Assembly: GCF_022828325.1 (NCBI RefSeq)
Contig: NZ_JAJQJS010000002.1
Coordinates: forward strand, 1-64,000
Source: Candidatus Nanosynbacter sp. TM7-076
GTDB taxonomy: Bacteria > Patescibacteriota > Saccharimonadia > Saccharimonadales > Saccharimonadaceae
Length of the DNA: 64,000 nt
Direction of reading: 5' to 3'
A program made the translations under genes and the position numbers. Numbering within the stretch: the first letter of the stretch is position 1; each line of letters starts with the position of its first letter. A model generated the notes under the pieces. It ran no database searches. It worked only from the letters and a program-made list of their open reading frames with translations, and was not told the DNA's origin. Shown one piece after another: positions 49,088 through 57,135 of this stretch.

Positions 49088-49354
49088 ATGGGCATCTACT
49101 ACAACCCCGTCGAAGACATTACCAACGGTACAGTTGGTAAATTCATCAACACTCACAACTACGATGAAGCCATTCGCCAGCTACCGCCCAAGCATCACTT
49201 GTACGCCTTGTGTGATAGGCTTATTTTCAAGCAAGCCGCCTGCGTGGATGCCAAGGAGGAGTTCGAGGAATTCTTCCGCCAGTACAAAGAAGGGTATCTG
49301 ATCAGCTTCCAGCTAATTGCGTTGCCCGAGGACGCACACAAGCGTTCTTGCTGA
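49088..49354 (+). CDS. Small unknown protein with unusual codon use
   Basis: The 88-residue protein (MGIYYNPVEDI...) starts at the ATG at 49088, six bases after AAGGAGG; the open frame before it includes leader RNA. It is soluble, rich in His, Tyr and Cys, and not recognised. By my count about two thirds of its sense codons end in G or C, clearly more than in pepN next to it. It has a leadered promoter, unlike most lead genes here. This suggests a separate origin or strong expression. An AGCGAATATG/CATATTCGCT inverted repeat (49378-49426) follows. Confidence 0.6.
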   Translation: MGIYYNPVEDITNGTVGKFINTHNYDEAIRQLPPKHHLYALCDRLIFKQAACVDAKEEFEEFFRQYKEGYLISFQLIALPEDAHKRSC

Positions 49355-49477
49355 TTCAGGTCTAAAATAGACCCACAAGCGAATATGGTGACGGGACGCT
49401 TCTTTCTCTCACTTATCATATTCGCTCCATAGATGCGTGTCTATGCTGATGAGTCGGAAACGACGAAAGCGAACAAT

Positions 49478-50467
49478 TTATTCCAACACCACACACTCTT
49501 CAACTACAGGCGGATTTCCATCAACAGAAATTGCCAACATTTGCATATCGCAGCCTTCATACTGCGTATTTTTAGCAGTGAACATCTCTGCAGAAAAACG
49601 CATTTGCTGCTGTTTTTTATTTGTAATCGCCGCCAAGCCATCGCCGAAATTGTCATTTTTACGATATTTGACCTCTGTAAAATATAAAACATTATCTTTT
49701 TTGCTAACAATATCAATTTCACAATATCGCGTTCGCCAATTCCGTTCTATGATTTCATGACCATCAGCCACCAACCAATCCGCCGCCGCTTGCTCACCTT
49801 TATCACCAATTTGACGCGTCGTGTCTTTTTGCTGGTTTTTAGATTTTCTATCGTCAGACACATTTTGCGAATTCGACTCAACACCAGCATATTTAGCCAA
49901 CGGCGCAAAACTCAGCCTATGCAGCGGAGTTACGCCCAGATTATCAATAGCCGCTCGATGCTTCGCCACTCCATAACCAACATGTGAAGAAAAATCATAT
50001 CCCGGATAAATATTATCCTGCTCTGCCATGAATTTATCACGAGCCACCTTAGCAATAATCGACGCCGCCGAAACGCTCGGAATCAGACCGTCGGCTTTCG
50101 CTATAATTGTTACGTACTTTTCTAACGGTGTACCAGCCAAAAAATTGACCGTCCCATCGATAATAATCTCATCAAACGTCGAGCCGTTTTTCTGACATTT
50201 CGCTTGAATTTCTTTGACTGCGCGCCGTGTTGCCAGCTTAAGCGCCTCGCTCATCCCTATTTCGTCCAGCTCCTCAGCAGAAACCCAACCCAACGCCCAA
50301 GCCGACGCTTGCTCGCGAATTTCCTCATCAAGCAATTCACGCCGCTTTTTGGTCAATTTTTTACTATCATCAAGCCCCTCAATTTCAGCGCCACCCAAAA
50401 CCACTGCACCAATCACCAACGGCCCAGCCCACGCGCCGCGCCCGACTTCATCAATTCCCAGAATCAC
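49478..50467 (-). CDS. rnhB: RNase HII fused to YraN-type nuclease-like domain
   Basis: The 329-residue protein joins two genes that are often neighbours. Residues 1 to about 200 are RNase HII: IDEVGRGAWAGPLV (catalytic Asp 5 and Glu 6), DSKKLTKK, and SAASIIAKVARD, removing ribonucleotides from DNA. After an Asn/Lys/Gln-rich linker, residues about 225 to 325 are a YraN/UPF0102 domain with a PD-(D/E)XK-like core (GDKGEQAAADWL; RTRYCEIDIVSKK; TEVKYRK). It overlaps the VanZ-like gene by 17 bases. There is no sign of frameshift: the fusion is a single continuous frame. Confidence 0.9.
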   Translation of the reverse strand: MILGIDEVGRGAWAGPLVIGAVVLGGAEIEGLDDSKKLTKKRRELLDEEIREQASAWALGWVSAEELDEIGMSEALKLATRRAVKEIQAKCQKNGSTFDEIIIDGTVNFLAGTPLEKYVTIIAKADGLIPSVSAASIIAKVARDKFMAEQDNIYPGYDFSSHVGYGVAKHRAAIDNLGVTPLHRLSFAPLAKYAGVESNSQNVSDDRKSKNQQKDTTRQIGDKGEQAAADWLVADGHEIIERNWRTRYCEIDIVSKKDNVLYFTEVKYRKNDNFGDGLAAITNKKQQQMRFSAEMFTAKNTQYEGCDMQMLAISVDGNPPVVEECVVLE

Positions 50468-50948
50468 CCGACAATCTTCCCTTTTTCGTCATAAAATCAG
50501 CAATAATCCAGCCAATCCAAATTGTTGCCGCGCCTAATGTATTCGCCAAAATATCCCAATTCGTGTCGTCCAATTTTATGCTCGCCAAACCTGCCTTGAC
50601 CATAAATAATTCCGCCAACTCATTAATGCAACCCAGCGCCGAAACTAAAGCGAAGACTGAAAACGCCATCACCAGCCAATGCGCTCGCCATTTCATCGAC
50701 GAAACCAAATACGCCCAGAATAGTCCTGTAAATAGCCCACCGCCCACAAAGTGCGTCGTAAAACTAGTGTCCTGCCCGTCAATTAACGGCGACGGCAAAT
50801 ACCAAGATATGAAAAATAACAAACACGCTACGTAAAGTATCCAGCGATATTTTTTCTCATTATCAAAGCCGTTTTTCTTCAAAACATAAGGCGTCGCCAC
50901 AGCTAAAGTCGTCGGAACAAAGACGGATATATAATGAAATATTGCCAT
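50451..50948 (-). CDS. VanZ-like membrane protein
   Basis: The 165-residue protein has about five membrane helices. Its fourth to fifth segment contains NELAELF and DDTNWDILANTLGA, a pattern resembling VanZ-like integral membrane proteins. The function is not established in such proteins. It is leaderless: TATAAT (50955-50960, minus, with TGT before it), six bases, ATG. The end overlaps rnhB, so the two are coupled. Confidence 0.75.
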   Translation of the reverse strand: MAIFHYISVFVPTTLAVATPYVLKKNGFDNEKKYRWILYVACLLFFISWYLPSPLIDGQDTSFTTHFVGGGLFTGLFWAYLVSSMKWRAHWLVMAFSVFALVSALGCINELAELFMVKAGLASIKLDDTNWDILANTLGAATIWIGWIIADFMTKKGRLSGDSGN

Positions 50949-50954
50949 ATTGAG

Positions 50955-50960
50955 ATTATA
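50955..50960 (-). promoter_or_regulatory. Leaderless -10 of VanZ-like/rnhB unit
   Basis: Minus-strand TATAAT preceded by TGT, six bases before the ATG at 50948. Confidence 0.7.
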
Positions 50961-51016
50961 ACACGAGAAAACCGCCTCAGATTAAGAGACGGTTTTAACA
51001 ACAGACCAATTGACAA

Positions 51017-51538
51017 TTACGCGTCTTTATGGCGAGCTGCAACTTCAGCAGCCTTAGCGTCAAGTTCAGCCTGAGCGGCATCTTTTTCAGCTTGTTTTGC
51101 AGCAGCAGCCTGAGCAGCTTCTTCCTTCAAGCGTTCAGCTTCCGCTTCTGCCTTAGCGTCATGAATGTCATTAACAGCAGCGCGATCGAAATTCTTAGCC
51201 GTCAAGCGAGCTGACTTACCGCTACGCTGGCGAAGGAAGCTTAAGAACTTGCGGCGAACCTTAGCACGACGAACAATCTCAATCTTCTCAATCAGTGGGC
51301 TGTGCATCAAAAATGACTTTTCAACGCCAACACCCGAAGCGATCTTTCGAACCGTAATACGTGATGTGTGTGATTCTTTATTGTCGGTGCGGATAACAAC
51401 ACCCTCGAACATCTGAATACGCTCTTTGTTGCCTTCCTTAATTTTCTGGTAAACGCGAACTGTGTCACCACTGCGAGCATCGACAACTGCTTGCTTTTTT
51501 TGTGCTTGGTTGATTTTGTTGATTAGCTCAAAACTCAT
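51017..51538 (-). CDS. rplS: Ribosomal protein bL19
   Basis: The 173-residue protein has the bL19 core (residues 1 to about 115): GDTVRVYQKIKEGNKERIQ, FEGVVIR, and the FLMHSPLIEKIEIVRR segment. It continues with an Ala/Glu/Lys-rich helical extension of about 50 residues, longer than the usual bL19 end. It binds 23S rRNA at the subunit interface. AGGAAA lies before the ATG. A GC-rich hairpin (GCCGCAG ... CTGCGTGGC) lies in the leader. Confidence 0.95.
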   Translation of the reverse strand: MSFELINKINQAQKKQAVVDARSGDTVRVYQKIKEGNKERIQMFEGVVIRTDNKESHTSRITVRKIASGVGVEKSFLMHSPLIEKIEIVRRAKVRRKFLSFLRQRSGKSARLTAKNFDRAAVNDIHDAKAEAEAERLKEEAAQAAAAKQAEKDAAQAELDAKAAEVAARHKDA

Positions 51539-51567
51539 AATTTTTCCTATCTTCCGAACTCGCTCCG

Positions 51568-51592
51568 ACTGGCCACGCAGTTGTACCTCTGC
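51568..51592 (-). promoter_or_regulatory. Hairpin in the rplS leader
   Basis: On the minus strand GCCGCAG, a short loop and CTGCGTGGC can pair about 30 to 55 bases before the rplS start. It may be a bL19 autoregulatory site, as known for some ribosomal protein leaders. It is a weak claim made from pairing only. Confidence 0.35.
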
Positions 51593-51689
51593 GGCTCCAC
51601 ATCAAACAAGGCTCGAATATTTAACTCTCGTACAATTACATAAGATAATAACACAAATCTGAAGAAATATCAATTAAATAAAATTAGAG

Positions 51690-51695
51690 TATAAT
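51690..51695 (+). promoter_or_regulatory. Leaderless -10 of the malic enzyme gene
   Basis: TATAAT, exactly six bases before the ATG at 51702; no strong -35. Confidence 0.65.
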
Positions 51696-51701
51696 ATAGT
51701 T

Positions 51702-52835
51702 ATGGATTACAATAAATTAGCACTCGAACTACACGAAAAATACAAAGGTAAAATTACGACTAGCCTCAGAGATAAAGAGGAGCTTAATCGCGACAAGCTT
51801 AGCGCCTATTACAGCCCTGGCGTCGGCGCAGTCAGTCAAGCAATTGCCGAAAATCCAGCCGATTTACCAAAGTACACTTGGACAAACAATCTAGTCGCCG
51901 TAATCTCAGACGGCTCAGCAATTTTGGGCTTGGGCAATTTGGGACCAAAAGCCGCCATGCCAGTTATGGAAGGAAAAGCTTTGCTATTTAAGCATTTTGC
52001 CGATGTTGACGCAGTGCCGATTGTATTAGATGTTCACGAGCCAGAAGAAATCATTGCCACGGTTAAAGCCATCGCGCCAAGCTTCGGAGCTATCAACCTC
52101 GAAGACATTGCCGCACCAAAATGTTTTGAGATTGAAGAGCGATTGAAGGCAGAATTAGATATTCCAGTCTTCCACGACGATCAACACGGCACGGCTGTCG
52201 TTGTATTAGCGGGCTTAATTAACGCCGCTAAATTGACAGGACGAAACCTGGCGGATTGCAAATTCGTGGTCATCGGCACAGGCGCAGCTGGCACGGCAAT
52301 CATCAAATTGTTAAATCTTTACGGGGCAAAAAACATCGTAGCGGTGGATAGTCGAGGAATTGTCGGAAAATCACGCACAGATTTGAACGCTGAAAAAACC
52401 GCACTATTGGAATACGTCGACGCATCGCAATCTGGTTCAATTGAAGACGCCATCACCGACGCAGACATATTCATCGGCGTATCGCGCGCAGGACTTCTCA
52501 CTCCAGAATTAGTCCAAAAAATGGCGAAAGATCCAATCGTATTCGCACTAGCAAATCCGATTCCGGAGATTATGCCAGATGTCGCCAAACAAGCCGGCGT
52601 CGCAATCATCGGTACTGGTCGTAGCGACTTCCCAAACCAGGTCAACAATTCTCTGGCCTTCCCTGGAATTTTCCGCGGCGCATTAGATCACGGAGTTAAG
52701 AAAATCACTGATCAGCACAAATTGGCGGCCACTGAAGCACTAGCTAACCTGGTCGAAAATCCAACCGTCGATAAAGTCGTCCCAACCGCGTTTGATGAGG
52801 GTGTTGTTGAAGCTGTCGCAAATGTCATTAGATAA
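51702..52835 (+). CDS. Malic enzyme (decarboxylating malate dehydrogenase)
   Basis: The 377-residue enzyme oxidises malate to pyruvate with CO2 release and NAD(P)H formation. Visible features: YYSPGVGAVSQ with the catalytic Tyr region (about residue 36), LGLGNLGPKAAMPVMEGKA (about 75 to 93), the metal-site HDDQHGT (about 155), and the nucleotide-binding VVIGTGAAGTA (about 190). The short length matches bacterial NAD(P)-dependent enzymes. NAD versus NADP preference cannot be settled by eye. It is leaderless and convergent with the 511-residue gene. Confidence 0.93.
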   Translation: MDYNKLALELHEKYKGKITTSLRDKEELNRDKLSAYYSPGVGAVSQAIAENPADLPKYTWTNNLVAVISDGSAILGLGNLGPKAAMPVMEGKALLFKHFADVDAVPIVLDVHEPEEIIATVKAIAPSFGAINLEDIAAPKCFEIEERLKAELDIPVFHDDQHGTAVVVLAGLINAAKLTGRNLADCKFVVIGTGAAGTAIIKLLNLYGAKNIVAVDSRGIVGKSRTDLNAEKTALLEYVDASQSGSIEDAITDADIFIGVSRAGLLTPELVQKMAKDPIVFALANPIPEIMPDVAKQAGVAIIGTGRSDFPNQVNNSLAFPGIFRGALDHGVKKITDQHKLAATEALANLVENPTVDKVVPTAFDEGVVEAVANVIR

Positions 52836-52837
52836 GC

Positions 52838-54373
52838 CTAAACACCAGCACCGTCAGCTGCCTCAATGCGCCTAGTCCGCCCAGTAAATACTGGCAATAA
52901 TTCTTCCTGGTTATTTTTGTCGCAAGCACCCAAAAGCATTAATAAATGAGTTACACCGTTCTCTTCTAGTATCTTTCTCACAGACTCATCATCCACCTTA
53001 TCCATAGCGATGTGCGACACATACATCCTTAGTGCGTCAGATGTTTGAGCTTTCCAGCTAAGGATACTAAAAGGATACTTATTTTTATCTCGATATCTTA
53101 AGGTCGTCCAAGAATCACGTAATCCAGAATCTGACGTTGCAACAATTTCTGCCGCTAATTTTAATTTATTATAAAGACTGGGCAAAATACTCTTCTGCTT
53201 TTTCTTAGTCTCATAGCCAGACATTCTGTGTTCAATTCTCTTGGCTGCTTCAGTACGAGCATCGACTACTACCGTAACGCCATTACCGCTTCTCTTAATA
53301 TATAAAACCTTAGCCATTTCATCATCTAACCACGGAAATGTTTCGTGACTAAGCTCTATATAATCCCCGACCTTCAAGTTAACCTCAGTAGCCTGAACAT
53401 CCTGATCACTCACCTCACAATTATCCTGGCGTGATTGCTTCTTTCTCTTCTTCGCCTTATTCAAAGATTCAGTGGCGATTTTAGGTGCCACTTCATAGCT
53501 ATTCAATTTCTCCGAAAGCACCCTCAGGGCGTCGTCTAAAGACTCGTTCAGATGCTCTTTAGCCATAAATTCAGCAAGGCTACGAACCACTGGACTGTTT
53601 TTCTTAATTGTCGCTTCTTTATACTGATTGGCTAGTTCCTCTTCGCTTGGCAATTTTATGGATTTTATAAACTCAAGAACACTGTTGGCAAATTTTAAAT
53701 CACCCTCAGGATTAATACCATTACATTCCTCATCTTCAACCTCCTTAAGTTTCCGACGCTTAAAGTCCTCCAAGAAACTACTCAACTTCATCTTGCCATC
53801 ATTACCTGGAATGTATTCAGGTCTAGTAATTGTAAAATCATCAGGTAAACCAAAAGCCCCATCCTTAGTAAGGCTCTTAGTCACAGCCTCCCTTGCCTCT
53901 GCGATAAAGCGCATATATTCACGATCTGCAAGTTCAGGACTAATTATTTTATTAGCGTGCTGCCATCGTCTTACGTCGGGAATCACATACTCTTCAGCTT
54001 GGCAAAATTCTGGAATATTCACTTCCGCCAGATTTTCGGGAAAAACTACACTAAGATTTTTCTTTATAAATTTCTCGTATGTTCCATTAAATATACTTCT
54101 TAACGATTCTTTAACTTCCTCTATATCAAAATCTATCTCTATGCAATCTGGAAGACTGTTATACTCCTTCTCAATTTGCTGAAACAACCCAAGAACCCTC
54201 TCATAAGATTCTTGATATTCACCGCGCAGCTCCTCACCTTCAACAAGAAACGGTACATGCTTAATAATAGACTCTACATCATCTATAATTTGACTTATGT
54301 AGTTTTTATTAAGATCCTCTGTATGAGATAGTTGATCTTTAACAACATAACCATCCCGTTGTCTTTCGCTCAT
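52838..54373 (-). CDS. Unknown 511-residue soluble protein
   Basis: I do not recognise this protein. The N-terminal 300 residues are charged and helical. A Lys-rich linker follows (about 305 to 318), then a beta-rich region (about 330 to 380; VGDYIELSHETFPWLDDEM, VTVVVDA) and a helical C-terminus. No membrane helix or catalytic signature is visible. The start has TTGACT, 17 bases, TAAGAT (54382-54387, minus) and an eight-base gap to the ATG, again a nearly leaderless form. It may be lineage-specific. Confidence 0.6.
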   Translation of the reverse strand: MSERQRDGYVVKDQLSHTEDLNKNYISQIIDDVESIIKHVPFLVEGEELRGEYQESYERVLGLFQQIEKEYNSLPDCIEIDFDIEEVKESLRSIFNGTYEKFIKKNLSVVFPENLAEVNIPEFCQAEEYVIPDVRRWQHANKIISPELADREYMRFIAEAREAVTKSLTKDGAFGLPDDFTITRPEYIPGNDGKMKLSSFLEDFKRRKLKEVEDEECNGINPEGDLKFANSVLEFIKSIKLPSEEELANQYKEATIKKNSPVVRSLAEFMAKEHLNESLDDALRVLSEKLNSYEVAPKIATESLNKAKKRKKQSRQDNCEVSDQDVQATEVNLKVGDYIELSHETFPWLDDEMAKVLYIKRSGNGVTVVVDARTEAAKRIEHRMSGYETKKKQKSILPSLYNKLKLAAEIVATSDSGLRDSWTTLRYRDKNKYPFSILSWKAQTSDALRMYVSHIAMDKVDDESVRKILEENGVTHLLMLLGACDKNNQEELLPVFTGRTRRIEAADGAGV

Positions 54374-54381
54374 AAACTAAT

Positions 54382-54410
54382 ATCTTATCAGTTTATGGCT
54401 ATAAAGTCAA
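54382..54410 (-). promoter_or_regulatory. Promoter of the 511-residue gene
   Basis: TTGACT (54405-54410), 17 bases, TAAGAT (54382-54387) with TGA before it, on the minus strand; eight bases separate it from the ATG. Confidence 0.7.
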
Positions 54411-56033
54411 TTATATTACTCTATTAACTTCTTCTAATGTAGTTTCGCCACGAAGAGCCGCCAATACACCAGCCTGAAGCAATGTCACCATGCCGTCTTC
54501 TTTTGCAGCCTTTTCAATCGCTTCCGTGTGAACATCCTCAACGTCGCCGCGCAAGAATTTCTGAATATTCTCGCTCACAACCAACTGCTCCATTACTGGA
54601 ATTCGCCCCTTGTAGCCAAACGGAACGTCATCCGTCGGCACCGCACGCCAAAGCTTAAACGTACCCAAATCTGGGCAATCAACATTCTCTGGCAAATCCT
54701 TCAAAACCTCTTTCACCCACTTGCGAGTCGCCTCATCTGGCTCATATTCTTCCTTGCTATCATCCCACAATCTCCTCACTAGTCGCTGAGCAATCACCAG
54801 CCGAACCGCCGAGCTAAAAATCGGATTCTGCCCAATCATATCAATCATACGACTAAACGCCGCCGCAGTCGAATTGGCGTGAAAGCTAGACAGCACCAAG
54901 TGCCCCGTAATTGAAGCCTGAATCGCAGTCTTTGCAGTTTCATTATCACGAATCTCACCAACCATCACCACATCTGGGTCAAGACGTAAAACACTGCGCA
55001 AACCATCAGCAAACCTCTGTCCATTTGTCGTATCAATTGGAATCTGAGCAATCCCAGGAATCGTATTTTCTACAGGATCTTCCAGTGTGATAATCTTTCT
55101 ATCTGGCGTATTAAGAGCGTTAAGAATGCTATATAACGTCGTGGACTTTCCCGAACCAGTCGGACCAACCATCAGTAGCATCCCGCGCGGATGAGAAATA
55201 ACTTCATCAATTTGCTCACGCTCTTTCTTTGAAATACTTAAGAGATCCAAGTTCAACATTGATTCGTCGAAATTGAACAATCGAAGCACCAAATCTAAGC
55301 CATACACCGTCATCACGGCTTCCACACGCAAATTCAGCACATGCGATGCGCCGTCTCTATGAATTTCCTGCTGCATATGCCCAGATTGAGGCTCTCTGGA
55401 AGCGGTAGAAATATTCGCACGCGACGCCAAAGTCGCCATAATAACTCGATATCTATCCCTGCTAAGTTCCGCCACAGTATGCAAAGCTCCGTCAACACGC
55501 ATACGAATTCGAATCGACTCACGCTGATTTTCAATGTGAATATCCGACGCACCCAACAAATCCGCTTGGTCAATCAAATAATTAAACACGTCATTCGTAC
55601 CCACGGAAGCCAAAGTCTGCGTAACCTGCGCCAGAGTATCGCTATCACCCTCCTTAGCAATTTCAATATTGTCGTAAATCACCTTTTTTGGCGGGTCAAA
55701 CCTGAGCATGATTGACCGAAACGCCGAACCAGAAATTAAGAAAAAGAAGATTCGCTTGCCGTTTTCAACATATTGGCTTTGCATTTTCTTCATCAACGAT
55801 TCAGAAGTTTGCGACGTAACACCAAATCGATAAGATTGGTCTTCCTCATTAAAGGCTAACGGAACCAGCCTGCCTTTATACATCTCTTCTATCGTCAAAA
55901 CACCCTTAAGCAAAGGTAAAGTTTCTTCAAATTCCCGCCCGTCAAGATATTGAAGTCCTAAAATTGACGCTCGACGACGAGTCGCTTCCTCATCTTGCTC
56001 ACGGCGTCGCGCCTGAATTTTATCTTCGTCCAT
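54411..56033 (-). CDS. pilB: Type IV pilus/secretion ATPase (PilB/GspE-like)
   Basis: The 540-residue ATPase powers assembly of type IV pili or a related system. After an N-terminal domain (1 to 140) it shows the Walker A motif GPTGSGKSTTLYSI (about residue 296), the Asp box ITLEDPVEN, Walker B LDPDVVMVGEIRD and the His box HLVLSSFHAN. The tetracysteine zinc site of many GspE proteins is not evident. No pilin or PilC/PilM gene is visible nearby. It is leaderless and diverges from the SPOUT methyltransferase gene. Confidence 0.88.
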   Translation of the reverse strand: MDEDKIQARRREQDEEATRRRASILGLQYLDGREFEETLPLLKGVLTIEEMYKGRLVPLAFNEEDQSYRFGVTSQTSESLMKKMQSQYVENGKRIFFFLISGSAFRSIMLRFDPPKKVIYDNIEIAKEGDSDTLAQVTQTLASVGTNDVFNYLIDQADLLGASDIHIENQRESIRIRMRVDGALHTVAELSRDRYRVIMATLASRANISTASREPQSGHMQQEIHRDGASHVLNLRVEAVMTVYGLDLVLRLFNFDESMLNLDLLSISKKEREQIDEVISHPRGMLLMVGPTGSGKSTTLYSILNALNTPDRKIITLEDPVENTIPGIAQIPIDTTNGQRFADGLRSVLRLDPDVVMVGEIRDNETAKTAIQASITGHLVLSSFHANSTAAAFSRMIDMIGQNPIFSSAVRLVIAQRLVRRLWDDSKEEYEPDEATRKWVKEVLKDLPENVDCPDLGTFKLWRAVPTDDVPFGYKGRIPVMEQLVVSENIQKFLRGDVEDVHTEAIEKAAKEDGMVTLLQAGVLAALRGETTLEEVNRVI

Positions 56034-56039
56034 ATGAAA

Positions 56040-56045
56040 ATTATA
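56040..56045 (-). promoter_or_regulatory. Leaderless -10 of pilB
   Basis: Minus-strand TATAAT preceded by TGG, exactly six bases before the ATG at 56033. Confidence 0.75.
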
Positions 56046-56072
56046 CCAAAAAGCTTACGGTTTTACGAGTGA

Positions 56073-56078
56073 TATAAT
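56073..56078 (+). promoter_or_regulatory. Leaderless -10 of the SPOUT methyltransferase gene
   Basis: TATAAT preceded by TGA, exactly six bases before the ATG at 56085. It lies back to back with the pilB promoter in a 51-base gap. Confidence 0.75.
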
Positions 56079-56084
56079 AGTAAT

Positions 56085-56645
56085 ATGAATCCAGAAATTA
56101 CTCTGTTAGTCCACAATATTCGCTCGACACATAATGTTGGGGCAATTTTCCGCACGGCCGAGGGATTTGGTGTGAAGAAGATTATTCTTAGCGGCTACAC
56201 GCCGTATCCAGAATTGAGTTTATGTAGCAAGGCGCCTGCTTGTGCGCTTGTCGATGGAGAAATTCGATCTGAAGACCCCCGATTGCCACACATTCGCGAA
56301 AAAATCACCAGCCAAATTCATAAAACTGCTTTGGGCGCGGAAAGTTTGGTGCCGTTTGAGTTTTACGAGGATATCAATGATTGGATTAAAGAGAATCAGC
56401 AAACAGAAAACTTGCCAATCATCGCACTGGAGCAATCAAAAGACAGCGTGATGCTATCAGAATTTCAGCCGCCTGAAAAATTTGCATTGCTACTCGGAGA
56501 AGAAGTCCACGGAATCACGCCGGAACTTTTGGACAACTGCGATTTCACTGTAGAAATCCCAATGTTCGGCCAAAAAGAATCATTCAACGTGTCGGTCGCA
56601 ACAGGAATTGCACTGTTCGGACTGATTTTTCCGAGGATGAAATAA
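56085..56645 (+). CDS. SPOUT (TrmH/SpoU) RNA 2'-O-methyltransferase
   Basis: The 186-residue protein has the SPOUT motifs: NIRSTHNVGAIFRTAEGFGV (about 10 to 29), LLGEEVHGITPELLD (about 143 to 157) and the knot motif VEIPMFGQKESFNVSVATGIAL (written in parts, about 160 to 180). It methylates ribose in tRNA or rRNA, with the exact target unknown. It is compact, without an N-terminal substrate domain, like TrmL/TrmH-type enzymes. Confidence 0.9.
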   Translation: MNPEITLLVHNIRSTHNVGAIFRTAEGFGVKKIILSGYTPYPELSLCSKAPACALVDGEIRSEDPRLPHIREKITSQIHKTALGAESLVPFEFYEDINDWIKENQQTENLPIIALEQSKDSVMLSEFQPPEKFALLLGEEVHGITPELLDNCDFTVEIPMFGQKESFNVSVATGIALFGLIFPRMK

Positions 56646-56683
56646 TCTCAACAACACATAAATAAATCCCTCAAGCCTGATTA

Positions 56684-56712
56684 TTGACTTTATTAAGCAT
56701 ATGTGTTATATT
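56684..56712 (+). promoter_or_regulatory. Promoter and hairpin leader of the 97-aa gene
   Basis: TTGACT (56684-56689), 17 bases, TATATT (56707-56712). The predicted RNA begins near 56719 and at once forms CTTTCTTCGG/CCGGAGAAAG (56721-56730, 56737-56746) with a six-base loop. The layout mirrors that ahead of the 88-residue gene at 49088. Confidence 0.7.
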
Positions 56713-56776
56713 TGTATGAGCTTTCTTCGGAATCCCCCGGAGAAAGTAGTCCCTCAGAGTGAAAGGGTTTTAGAAA

Positions 56777-57070
56777 ATGTTTGACATTTTCTTCATTCTC
56801 ACGATTCTAGCAACCATGTACGTTACATGGTATGGGTATAATGCCCCTTCGGGAGCTAGCCGAGAGTTGCATGCAATAGCCGCTATCTCAGCCGTATGGC
56901 TGACTGGATTCTTCGTCTATTATATGGTAGCCGAGTCGACGATTCGACCGGCGTACCACACAGTAGCGATATGCCTATACTACTGCATGGTAGCCCTCAC
57001 CTACGCTACCCTTTATGAGAAGGGTCGCAGCGAGGTGAGGAATGAACTGCGGGACAATAAGTCCCGCTGA
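56777..57070 (+). CDS. Small membrane protein, three helices
   Basis: The 97-residue protein has hydrophobic segments at about residues 2 to 20, 33 to 51 and 59 to 78 and a charged C-terminus (KGRSEVRNELRD). Not recognised. It has a leadered promoter, an AAAGGG-type ribosome site at some distance and a large hairpin after its stop codon. The flanking genes belong to other transcription units, so it stands alone. It shares promoter design with the 88-residue gene at 49088. Confidence 0.6.
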   Translation: MFDIFFILTILATMYVTWYGYNAPSGASRELHAIAAISAVWLTGFFVYYMVAESTIRPAYHTVAICLYYCMVALTYATLYEKGRSEVRNELRDNKSR

Positions 57071-57074
57071 CAGG

Positions 57075-57135
57075 TAGTTAGCCCGCCGTAGAGCAACCAG
57101 CTCCGGCTGGGGCGCCTCTGTCAGCGGGCTAACTA
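57075..57135. terminator. Large hairpin between convergent genes
   Basis: TAGTTAGCCCGC (57075-57086) and GCGGGCTAACTA (57124-57135) form a perfect 12-base-pair outer stem. An inner CCAGC-TCCG-GCTGG hairpin lies within. It ends exactly at the dnaE stop codon (57136) and lies five bases after the stop of the small membrane gene. It probably terminates in both directions though the T runs are poor. Confidence 0.65.

Noticed and set aside
57075..57135. Integron attC-like site formed by the large hairpin next to a small cassette-like gene
   Set aside because: The terminal bases do not fit the attC R-box consensus in orientation, and no integrase or further cassettes are present.
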